NCBI GenBank assembly: GCA_035939615.1 | Contig: DASZFP010000193.1 | Span: forward strand, 1-38,256 | Direction: 5' to 3' | Length of the DNA: 38,256 nt | From: VBCK01 sp035939615 | Lineage (GTDB): Bacteria > Pseudomonadota > Gammaproteobacteria > Burkholderiales > Burkholderiaceae_F | In this document: positions 25,212 through 31,503 of the stretch, piece after piece | How positions within the stretch are numbered: the first letter of the stretch is position 1 | How the letters are laid out: the number at the start of each line of letters is the position of its first letter | The notes under the pieces: model-generated | Seen by the model: the letters and a program-made list of their open reading frames with translations, nothing else | Database searches by the model: none | What the model was told of the DNA's origin: nothing | Made by a program: the position numbers and the translations under genes

Positions 25212-25946
25212 TCAGCTGCCCACAACCGAGCTGGCCTTCTGCTCGTTCTGTTCGGCGGTGCTGAGCATCTTCATCTGCATCTCGAACTGGCGCGAGGCGG
25301 CGATCATCCCGACCATCGCCTCCACCACGTTCACATTGCTGCCTTCCAGCGTTCCGTCGGCCACCTTGACCGAAGCGTCGGCATCGGCCGGCGCGCCGCT
25401 CTGTGTGCGAAACAGGCCGTCGGTGCCCTTGGTCAGGTCCGAGATCGGCGGATTGACCAGCTTGAGCTGCCCGACCGTGGTCGGCGTCTTCGAGCTGGCG
25501 GCCTTGACCGAGACCGTGCCGTCGGCAGCGATCAGCACCGATGTCGCGTCGGCCGGTATCGAGATCGGCCCGCCCGTGCCCTGCACCTGCAACCCATTGG
25601 GAAGCTGCAGCACGCCGTCCGCGCCGACCTGCAGCGCGCCGTTGCGGGTGTACGCCTCCGAACCGTCGCTGGTCTGAACCGCCAGCCAGCCCTGGCCCTG
25701 CACGGCAACGTCCAGCGTGCGTCCGGTCGCCGTCATCGGTCCCTGGGAAAAATCGGCGCCGGTGGTGGTTTCGACCGTGAACACGCGCGTTCCAGCCTGT
25801 GGGCTGACGGCCGGCACGGCGCGCAGCCCCACGGTGTCGGCCCGAAAGCCGGTGGTGCCCGCGTTGGCGAGGTTGTTGGCCAACGTCGCCTGCCGCTCCA
25901 GCAGATACTTAGCTCCAGACATTGACGTATATATCAGGCGATCCAT
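25212..25946 (-). CDS. flgF: Flagellar proximal rod protein FlgF
   Basis: FlgF is a proximal rod subunit joining FlgB/FlgC to FlgG. It has 244 residues. The N-terminus MDRLIYTSMSGAKYLLE leads to the rod signature NNLANAGTTGFRAD, and the C-terminus has SNVNVVEAMVGMIAASRQFE. The first 16 codons are markedly richer in A and T than the rest of the gene, which may ease translation start, since the ribosome-binding site before ATG 25946 is weak. It follows a 153-base gap after flgE that contains a strong hairpin. Read-through from flgE may therefore be controlled. Confidence 0.96.
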   Translation of the reverse strand: MDRLIYTSMSGAKYLLERQATLANNLANAGTTGFRADTVGLRAVPAVSPQAGTRVFTVETTTGADFSQGPMTATGRTLDVAVQGQGWLAVQTSDGSEAYTRNGALQVGADGVLQLPNGLQVQGTGGPISIPADATSVLIAADGTVSVKAASSKTPTTVGQLKLVNPPISDLTKGTDGLFRTQSGAPADADASVKVADGTLEGSNVNVVEAMVGMIAASRQFEMQMKMLSTAEQNEQKASSVVGS

Positions 25947-26023
25947 ATAGCTGGCTCGTAGATGGACAGACGCCTCGGCTTCGACACGGCCTCAGCCGGG
26001 GGCCGAAAAGCGGGAGGATGGGA

Positions 26024-26050
26024 ACGAGGGGGCTGGGCTGGCCCCCTCGT
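26024..26050 (-). terminator. Strong hairpin with alternative pairing between flgE and flgF (attenuator-like)
   Basis: A perfect 10-base-pair stem (ACGAGGGGGC at 26024-26033 with GCCCCCTCGT at 26041-26050) encloses a 7-base loop in the 153-base flgE-flgF gap. No U-run follows on the transcript, so it is not a canonical intrinsic terminator. A segment just upstream in the message (minus strand of 26056-26062, GGCTGGG) is exactly complementary to CCCAGCC, which spans the loop and the 3' arm of the stem (26031-26037). The two structures exclude each other. Function as an attenuator, processing site or stabiliser is inference. Confidence 0.5.
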
Positions 26051-26099
26051 GCTCCCCCAGCCGATGGTTACGGGATTAGCGGCGTCAATCATTTATCGG

Positions 26100-27317
26100 T
26101 CAGCGCAGGTTCATCAGCGTCTGCTGGACCTGGTCCTCGGTTTTGATCGTCTCGGCGTTGGCCTGGTACACCCGCTGCGCGGTGATCATGTTGACCAGCT
26201 CGGTCGTGATATCGACGTTGGAGCTTTCCAGCGCGCTCGACTGCAGGGACCCGTAGCTGCCGGTGGACGGCGCGCCGACCAGCGGCTGCCCGGACGCCGA
26301 TGACTCGGCCCACTGGTTGCCGCTCAGCGCCACCAGACCCTGGGGATTGATGAAATTGGCCAGTGCGATCTGCGCCTGGTCGCGCGTCTGCCCGTTGCTG
26401 TAGCGGCCCTGGATGACGCCGTCGGAGCCGATCGAGAAGCCCGACAGCTGTCCGGTCGTATAGCCGTTCTGCGAGTTGCTGCTGACCGCGAAGCTGGCCC
26501 CGTACTGGCTGGTCGAAGCGGCCGGAAGCAGCAGCGCGAAGGTCAGCGGCGTGGCCGCGCCGTTGGTGAGCGGGATCGACGGGTTCAGCGTGACGTCGGC
26601 GGCCATCGTGCCCGAGGAGCCGAAATTCAAGGTGCCGATCGGATTGGTCGGCAGGGCCGTGCCGTCGGCGGCCGCATACACGGACCAGGCGTTCGACGCG
26701 GTCGTGCGGAAGTACAGCGACAGCGTGTGCGAGTTGCCCTGCGAGTCGTACACCGTCATCGCGGTCGACGAGTTGTACGAATTCGGGTCGGTGATGTTGA
26801 ACGCCGCGGTGGGCGTGGTCGAGCGCGAATCCAGGTTCAGCGACAAGCTCGCGGTGGAGGTCCCCTTGGGCGCGATGTTCGCCAGCGACAGCTGCACCGC
26901 AGTCGGTGTGCCGGGACTGATGGTGCCGTTCGCATTGCTCGGATAGCCGGTCAGCTGCGCCCCGTTGGGGCCGACGATGAAGCCGTTCTTGTCGAGCGAG
27001 AATTCGCCGTCGCGCGTGTAGGTGACCGCGCCGCCGGACGACATCCGGAAGAAGCCCTGGCCATTGATGGCCACGTCCATCGGGTTGCCGGTGGTCGTGA
27101 TGTTGCCCTGGGTGAATTGCGGGCTCACTGCGGCCAGCTGGGTGCCGATGCCGATCTGGGCGCCCGACCCGCTCGCCAGGGTGGAGGCGTACACGTCCGC
27201 GAATTCGGCGCGGCCATCCTTGTACCCGACCGTCGACGCGTTGGCCACGTTGTTGCCGATCGTGTCGAGGTTCTGCGTGGCGGCATTCAAGCCCGACAGG
27301 GCCTGTTCGAAACTCAT
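26100..27317 (-). CDS. flgE: Flagellar hook protein FlgE
   Basis: FlgE is the subunit of the hook, the universal joint outside the cell. The product has 405 residues, close to E. coli FlgE (402). It begins MSFEQALSGLNAATQNLD, followed by the rod/hook signature IGNNVANASTVGYKDG. The C-terminal helix has SSNVDITTELVNMITAQRVY and QTLMNLR. The middle is Ser/Thr/Asn-rich, as in surface-exposed D1 and D2 domains. GGGAG stands before ATG 27317, and flgD ends 34 bases upstream. Hook assembly needs the FlgD scaffold encoded just before. Confidence 0.97.
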   Translation of the reverse strand: MSFEQALSGLNAATQNLDTIGNNVANASTVGYKDGRAEFADVYASTLASGSGAQIGIGTQLAAVSPQFTQGNITTTGNPMDVAINGQGFFRMSSGGAVTYTRDGEFSLDKNGFIVGPNGAQLTGYPSNANGTISPGTPTAVQLSLANIAPKGTSTASLSLNLDSRSTTPTAAFNITDPNSYNSSTAMTVYDSQGNSHTLSLYFRTTASNAWSVYAAADGTALPTNPIGTLNFGSSGTMAADVTLNPSIPLTNGAATPLTFALLLPAASTSQYGASFAVSSNSQNGYTTGQLSGFSIGSDGVIQGRYSNGQTRDQAQIALANFINPQGLVALSGNQWAESSASGQPLVGAPSTGSYGSLQSSALESSNVDITTELVNMITAQRVYQANAETIKTEDQVQQTLMNLR

Positions 27318-27351
27318 GTGCTTCTCCCGTTCAAGTCAATGGCGTATCGGC

Positions 27352-28083
27352 TTACATGATCTGCGCGATCGATCCGAATCCGACCTGCGATCCGTTCGAC
27401 AGCAGCAATTTCACGGATCCGTCCGACTGCGGCGCGACCCCGACCACCTGCTGCGCGCTGTAGGCGGTGGCGGTGACGCTCTGGCTGGCCGCCGTGGCGC
27501 TCACCGAGTACGAGTAGCTGCCGGCGGCGGCCTGGTCGCCGCTGTCGGTCGTTCCGTCCCAGCTGAAATCCTGCACGCCGGCGCCGAGCGCACCCAGGTT
27601 GATGGTGCGCACCGTGGCGCCGGTCGAATCCTTCACGGTCACCTTGACGGCGTCGGCCGCCTGTGCCAGCGAGAAGCCGCCATAGGCCGCCAGCGTCTGG
27701 CTCGACGACCCCGAGGACGCCGCAGTGGCGGCCAGCGCGAGCGAATTGCCGGGAACCAGGACCGTGTGACCGGAGAGCTGGGTCGACTGCACGGCCTGGC
27801 TCTGCTGCAGGTCGGTCACGAGCTGGCTGACGGTGGTGTTCAGGTTGCCGATCCCGGTGACGGTGCTGATCTGCGCCATCTGCGAGGTGATCTGCGAGTT
27901 GTCGACCGGATTGAGCGGATCCTGGTTGTTCATCTGCGCTACCAGCAGCTTCAGGAACGTATCGGACAGGTTCTGCGCGCTCGAGCCGGTGGCGCCCGCG
28001 CTGGTTCCGGTCGAATTCGTGCTGCCGATGACGTTCGGCGCCGTAAACAGGCTGGACAGGTTGTTGGTCGAAGCGACAGTCAT
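27352..28083 (-). CDS. flgD: Hook assembly scaffold protein FlgD
   Basis: FlgD caps the growing hook and is discarded when it is finished. It has 243 residues. The conserved N-terminal block is FLKLLVAQMNNQDPLNPVDN, with MAQISTVTGI after it. The C-terminal half holds the FlgD Ig-like and Tudor-like folds, with DFSWDGTTDSGDQAAAGSY. ATG 28083 has AAGGAG eight bases upstream, one of the best ribosome-binding sites in the window. It begins 12 bases after flgC. The N-terminal 35 residues are Ser/Thr-rich, as usual for an export signal. Confidence 0.96.
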   Translation of the reverse strand: MTVASTNNLSSLFTAPNVIGSTNSTGTSAGATGSSAQNLSDTFLKLLVAQMNNQDPLNPVDNSQITSQMAQISTVTGIGNLNTTVSQLVTDLQQSQAVQSTQLSGHTVLVPGNSLALAATAASSGSSSQTLAAYGGFSLAQAADAVKVTVKDSTGATVRTINLGALGAGVQDFSWDGTTDSGDQAAAGSYSYSVSATAASQSVTATAYSAQQVVGVAPQSDGSVKLLLSNGSQVGFGSIAQIM

Positions 28084-28095
28084 TGCGAATGCTCC

Positions 28096-28503
28096 TTATG
28101 AGCCCAGCTGCAGCACCTTCTGCAGCAGGCTCTTGGCGGTGTTCATCACGTCCACGTTGGTCTGGTAGCTGCGCGACGCCGAGATCATGTTGACCATCTC
28201 CTCCACCGGATTGACGTTCGGCATGGTCACCATGCCGTCGGCGTCGGCCAGCGGATTGGACGGATCGTGAATGCGCCGCGCCGGCGTGTTGTCCTGGGTC
28301 ACCTGCGCCACCCGTACGCCGGCCGCGCCGGGATCGGCTCCGAGGTTCTGCGTCTGGAACACGACCTGGCGCGCCTTGTAGGGCTGGCCGTCCGGGCCGG
28401 CGATCGATTCGGCGTTGGCCAGATTGCTGGCAACCACGTTCAGGCGCTGGCTCTGGGCCGAGATCGCCGAACCGGACACATCGAAGATCTTGAACAGCGA
28501 CAT
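28096..28503 (-). CDS. flgC: Flagellar proximal rod protein FlgC
   Basis: FlgC is a small proximal rod subunit of 135 residues, the normal length. It starts MSLFKIFDVSGSAISAQSQR, then VASNLANAES, and has the family motif PYKARQVVFQ. The C-terminus VNPVEEMVNMISASRSYQTN is the D0 coil shared by all rod proteins. The ribosome-binding site AAGGGGAG before ATG 28503 is very strong. It comes directly after two hairpins that fill the gap to flgB, so flgC may be translated more strongly than flgB. Confidence 0.97.
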   Translation of the reverse strand: MSLFKIFDVSGSAISAQSQRLNVVASNLANAESIAGPDGQPYKARQVVFQTQNLGADPGAAGVRVAQVTQDNTPARRIHDPSNPLADADGMVTMPNVNPVEEMVNMISASRSYQTNVDVMNTAKSLLQKVLQLGS

Positions 28504-28517
28504 GGCGACTCCCCTTA

Positions 28518-28570
28518 CCCGCCTTCGCCCTTCGGGCTACGGCGGGCGAGGCCGCCGCAGCCGAGGCGGC
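28518..28570 (-). repeat. Tandem hairpins filling the flgB-flgC gap (possible REP-like element)
   Basis: The 72-base gap between flgB and flgC is nearly all inverted repeat. The first hairpin met by RNA polymerase pairs 28551-28556 with 28565-28570 (GCCGCC with GGCGGC, 8-base loop). The second pairs 28518-28523 with 28541-28546 (CCCGCC with GGCGGG) and an inner GCCC/GGGC stem at 28527-28530 and 28534-28537 with a GAA loop on the transcript. No U-run follows, and the flgC ribosome-binding site comes next. It may stabilise or process the message, or be a dispersed repeat. Neither can be settled from one copy. Confidence 0.55.
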
Positions 28571-28575
28571 GGTGG

Positions 28576-28986
28576 CTATTGCCCATTGATGGCGGTCAGC
28601 ATCGTCTTGATCTGACCGTTCAGGAAGCGCAGCGTCGCTTCGTAGCGGACCGAGTTTTCCGCGAAAGCCGCGCGCTCGGTGTCCAGGTCGACCGTGTTGC
28701 CGTCCAGCGCCGCCTGCAGCGGCTGCCGGTACTGGAGCACGGGCGCGGGGCCGGGCGCGCCGCCCGCCGTCAGGTGCGCCGGGTCGGTGCGGCTGGGCGC
28801 GCTGGCGCTCTGGGCCGTCGCCAGCGACAGCGCCTGGCTGAAATCGAAGTCTTTTGCCTGGTAATTCGGCGTATCGGCGTTCGCGATGTTGGACGCCAGC
28901 ACCTTGGCCCGCTGGGCTTGCAGGGACAGGGCCGCCGACTGAAAGTCGAGCGTCGCCGTCATGCGGTCGATCGGTGTGGCTGCCAT
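28576..28986 (-). CDS. flgB: Flagellar proximal rod protein FlgB
   Basis: FlgB is the first proximal rod subunit, set on the MS ring and FliE. It has 136 residues, the usual size. The N-terminus has the LDFQSAALSLQAQRAKVLA helix, followed by SNIANADTPNYQAKDFDF, the rod signature. The C-terminal coil has ENSVRYEATLRFLNGQIKTM. It is the first gene of the flgBCDEFGHIJKL run and is divergent from flgA, sharing a 148-base control region. I could not define its own promoter with confidence. AATAAT on the minus strand at 29036-29041 is a candidate -10, with no good -35, as would suit an activator-dependent promoter. Confidence 0.96.
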   Translation of the reverse strand: MAATPIDRMTATLDFQSAALSLQAQRAKVLASNIANADTPNYQAKDFDFSQALSLATAQSASAPSRTDPAHLTAGGAPGPAPVLQYRQPLQAALDGNTVDLDTERAAFAENSVRYEATLRFLNGQIKTMLTAINGQ

Positions 28987-29012
28987 ATGTGTGGTCGTGC
29001 GCCGTCAGGGGC

Positions 29013-29039
29013 TAAAGTCTTCCTCACTGATGCCGATTA
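29013..29039 (+). promoter_or_regulatory. Sigma-28 (FliA) promoter for flgA
   Basis: TAAAGTCT (29013-29020), an 11-base spacer and GCCGATTA (29032-29039) match the sigma-28 consensus TAAAGTTT-N11-GCCGATAA at 7 of 8 and 7 of 8 positions. It points toward flgA, whose ATG is about 95 bases downstream of the -10. A 10-base palindrome GTCGATCGAC at 29057-29066 lies near the expected transcript start and may be an operator. The match is by eye, but with spacing also exact it is unlikely to be chance. Confidence 0.85.
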
Positions 29040-29134
29040 TTCCGATGAGGGGCAGGGTCGATCGACTGATAAGTCCGGATCGCGCGCACCTTCTTCCGCC
29101 ATCGGAGGGGGTTGCTCGGCCTACGCTTGCTGTC

Positions 29135-29809
29135 ATGCAACGTTGGCTCATCACAATTCTTATCAGCTGGTTGTGCGCACCGGCGTTCGCGCAAGTGCCG
29201 GTCGATCTGGTGCACCGGTTTGTCCAGAACGAGCTCGGCACGATCGACGGCGCATCGCGCATTGACATCTCGGTCGGGCAGGCCGCCTCGCGCTTGCACC
29301 CGGCGCCCTGCGATAAAGCGCAGCCGTTCGCCCGCAGCGGAGCGCGGCTTTGGGGTTCCAGCTTCGTCGGTCTGCGGTGCGTATCCGGGGCGCAGTGGAC
29401 GATCAGCGTTCCGGTGCAGGTGCGGGTGTACGGCGCGGCCCTGGTGGCAGCGCGAGTCCTTCGGCCCGGGCAGCCCATCGACGAGGCCGACGTACGCACC
29501 GAGCAGGTCGAATGGACGCGCGACGCGCAAGGCGTGGTGCGCGATGCGTCCCAGCTGCGCAGCCGCGTTCCGGTGCGCGCGATCGAGCCGGGCGAACCGA
29601 TCGGGCTGAGCTTGCTGCGCGAGGTGCCCGCGGTGGCCCAGGGCGATCCGGTCAAGGTGGTCGGCCGCGGCCAGGGCTTCTCGGTCACGACCGACGCCGT
29701 GGCGCTGGCGGCGGCTCCGGCCGGGCAGCCGGTGCGCGTGAAGGTCGAATCTGGCAAGATCCTGACCGGCACTGCACGCGAAGGCCGGATCGTCGAGGTG
29801 ATGTTCTGA
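29135..29809 (+). CDS. flgA: P-ring assembly chaperone FlgA
   Basis: FlgA is a periplasmic chaperone for FlgI during P-ring formation. With the start at ATG 29135 it has 224 residues, with a Sec signal (MQRWLITILISW core, cleavage after AFAQ or nearby). The C-terminal SAF and beta-barrel half shows ARVLRPGQPIDEADVR, RSRVPVRAIEPGEPIGLSLL and GDPVKVVGRGQGFSVTTDAVA, all family hallmarks. A longer open frame upstream has no signal peptide and was rejected. The ribosome-binding site is weak: GGAGGGGG lies about 25 bases before the ATG. The gene is divergent from flgB, and the sigma-28 promoter at 29013-29039 precedes it. Confidence 0.95.
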   Translation: MQRWLITILISWLCAPAFAQVPVDLVHRFVQNELGTIDGASRIDISVGQAASRLHPAPCDKAQPFARSGARLWGSSFVGLRCVSGAQWTISVPVQVRVYGAALVAARVLRPGQPIDEADVRTEQVEWTRDAQGVVRDASQLRSRVPVRAIEPGEPIGLSLLREVPAVAQGDPVKVVGRGQGFSVTTDAVALAAAPAGQPVRVKVESGKILTGTAREGRIVEVMF

Positions 29810-29876
29810 TGGCGCGGCGCGCGATCGACCATGAAGACGCACCGCATTTGCGGGGCACCAGATTAGATCGCTCCAT

Positions 29877-29903
29877 TAAAGTTCAGGGCCGGTGCGCCGA
29901 ATT
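29877..29903 (+). promoter_or_regulatory. Sigma-28 (FliA) promoter for flgMN
   Basis: TAAAGTTC (29877-29884), an 11-base spacer and GCCGAATT (29896-29903) match the flagellar sigma-28 consensus at 7 of 8 and 6 of 8 positions. The gap between flgA and flgM is 135 bases, and this promoter leaves a leader of about 35 bases before the flgM ATG. It should make FlgM production depend on the sigma factor that FlgM inhibits, the feedback known from Salmonella. Confidence 0.85.
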
Positions 29904-29944
29904 TAGGTCAGGTGTGTTCGCTTGCTGCAGCAGTGGGAGTGGCC

Positions 29945-30250
29945 ATGAAAATCACTAGAACCTCTGAGCCGACGCGTGCGGAACGCGCGCAGCCCAACGC
30001 CGGGGGTGCCGCGCGCACCAGCGGCGCTGCGGCCCAGCCGGCCGCCGCCAGCAGCGGACGGGTACAGATATCGGATCTGTCCACCCGCCTGAATCAGCTG
30101 GAGTTCCAGCATCCGGATACGAGCTTCGACGCCGGCAAGGTGTCCGAGATCAAGTCCGCGATCGCCGAAGGCCGCTACCAGATCAATGCCGGAGCGGTGG
30201 CCGACAAGCTGCTCGCCAGCGCAGCACAGTTGACCGGCCGCAAGGCGTGA
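29945..30250 (+). CDS. flgM: Anti-sigma-28 factor FlgM
   Basis: FlgM binds FliA and keeps late flagellar genes off until the hook is complete and FlgM is exported. It has 101 residues, the usual size. The N-terminal half is disordered and rich in Ala, Thr and Arg (MKITRTSEPTRAERAQ). The C-terminal sigma-binding half has the family signature VSEIKSAIAEGRYQINAGAV and ends in ADKLLASAAQLTGRKA. The start is ATG 29945, with GGGAG before it. Its stop overlaps the flgN start. A sigma-28 promoter lies just upstream, and transcripts from flgA may also reach it. Confidence 0.95.
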   Translation: MKITRTSEPTRAERAQPNAGGAARTSGAAAQPAAASSGRVQISDLSTRLNQLEFQHPDTSFDAGKVSEIKSAIAEGRYQINAGAVADKLLASAAQLTGRKA

Positions 30251-30654
30251 CGCATCGCGACCCGCTGCCGCCGAACGCCGATTGGGCGGACGGCGCCCCC
30301 GAACCGGTCGCCAGGGCGCTGGCCGGGGTGTTGCGCCTGCTGCAGGCCGAAGGCAGTGCCCTGATCGGCGGCGACACCGATGCGCTGGCGCGGGCGGTGC
30401 GCGAAAAGGAGGCCGCGTTGCGGCGCCTGGCTTCCCTGCTGGAGCGCGCCGATTGCGCCACGCTGGCTGAGGTGTTCCGCAGTGCGCGCGATCTGAACCA
30501 GCGCAACGCTCGCCTGCTGGCACCTCACCTCAATGCCAACCGGGCCCGCATCGAAACGCTGCTCGGTGCAGCCCGCTCCGGCGCGCTTTATTCGTCGGAC
30601 GGCCGCACGGCCTCTTCGCAGAGCCGCCTGGCTCAGCGAGGCGTGCGCGCCTGA
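30247..30654 (+). CDS. flgN: Flagellar export chaperone FlgN
   Basis: FlgN escorts FlgK and FlgL to the flagellar export gate. The product has 135 residues, is predicted all-helical and shows RAVREKEAALRRLASLLERA and the late motif LNQRNARLLAPHLNANRARI, as in the family. The start is GTG 30247, overlapping the flgM stop by four bases (GTGA), so translation is coupled. The Ser/Ala/Arg-rich C-terminal tail (after residue 110) looks disordered; in other FlgN proteins this part binds substrates. Its last 22 bases overlap the end of the convergent AraC-type gene. Confidence 0.93.
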   Translation: MTHRDPLPPNADWADGAPEPVARALAGVLRLLQAEGSALIGGDTDALARAVREKEAALRRLASLLERADCATLAEVFRSARDLNQRNARLLAPHLNANRARIETLLGAARSGALYSSDGRTASSQSRLAQRGVRA

Positions 30655-31427
30655 TCGGCCCGGGCGCCCTGCGCCCATCCTTGCCGAAAATCGCCTCGAT
30701 CTTCTTTGACTGCCGACGGCAAGCGCCCCAGCACGCGCCGGAAGGTTCGATTCATGTGGCTCTGGTCGCAGAAGCCCGCCTCCAGCGCGATGCTTGCGAA
30801 CGGCTGATCGGTCTCGCGTAACAGGCGTGCCGCGCGCTCGACGCGAAACCGGGCTGCAGCTTCCAGCAGTCCCTCGCCGGTAGCCCGCCGATAAGCCGTT
30901 CCCAGCCATGAGGGATGTCGTCTGACCTCGCTTGCAAGGTCGGTCACCTTCAGCGTCGTATCCTCGCTGAGGCGCCGGGTCATCGTACCAACCCAGCTCG
31001 CAGGTTCCCGCGCAGGTTCGCGGCTCGCTCTTTGCACGAACCGTTGCAGGGCTGCACGCAGGCGCTCCTCGTTCGCTTCCCGGCCGCAGAGCAGCGCCAA
31101 GGTTCGAGCCGCCGCGCCGGCGCGTCCACCCAACCATCGCGAGACGGGAGCACCGGGAAGCAGCCCGCGTCCAAGCCAGGCCGGATCGAACTCGATCTCG
31201 ATCTGCTCGAACCCCGCCGACGCAACGGCGTTACGATGAGCAGCCCCGGCCCGATAGAGAATGGCAGAGGGGCCAGCGATGAAGGTCTCTCCGAGTTCGG
31301 TCTGGTTCAGATAGCTGCCTATTACGAAAATCGACAGCAGCGGCCAATCATGGGCGTGCTCCGGAACCCGCGCACAGCTCCGATCGATAACTCTTTTGAC
31401 ATAGGCTCCACCGAATCTTTGCAGCAT
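30633..31427 (-). CDS. AraC-family transcriptional regulator
   Basis: This regulator has about 264 residues. The N-terminal half looks like a cupin ligand-binding domain (CARVPEHAHDWPLLSIFVIG, then FIAGPSAILYRAGAAHRN). The C-terminal half holds two helix-turn-helix motifs, with LKVTDLASEVRRHPSWLG and ASIALEAGFCDQSHMNRTFR, the latter the clear AraC signature. I chose ATG 31427 because longer frames would run into the divergent hydrolase gene; the start is not certain. The gene sits 76 bases from that hydrolase and probably controls it. Neither gene belongs to a known flagellar set. Confidence 0.88.
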   Translation of the reverse strand: MLQRFGGAYVKRVIDRSCARVPEHAHDWPLLSIFVIGSYLNQTELGETFIAGPSAILYRAGAAHRNAVASAGFEQIEIEFDPAWLGRGLLPGAPVSRWLGGRAGAAARTLALLCGREANEERLRAALQRFVQRASREPAREPASWVGTMTRRLSEDTTLKVTDLASEVRRHPSWLGTAYRRATGEGLLEAAARFRVERAARLLRETDQPFASIALEAGFCDQSHMNRTFRRVLGRLPSAVKEDRGDFRQGWAQGARADQARTPR

Positions 31428-31503
31428 CTGGCCAGCCTTGAAACGGTCCAATACAGAGCTCGGCGCCGGCGCTACCGTCGCGTTTCCCTGTCCTGGTGCT
31501 CTG

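Noticed and set aside
26093..26119. ACCGATAA on the minus strand at the end of flgE as a sigma-28 -10 for flgF.
   Set aside because: The -35 position reads CGCTGATG, too far from TAAAGTTT, and the site is at the flgE stop more than 140 bases before flgF.
28961..29134. Upstream extension of the flgA frame.
   Set aside because: It would place the signal peptide inside the protein and run across the sigma-28 promoter; ATG 29135 directly opens a good signal peptide.
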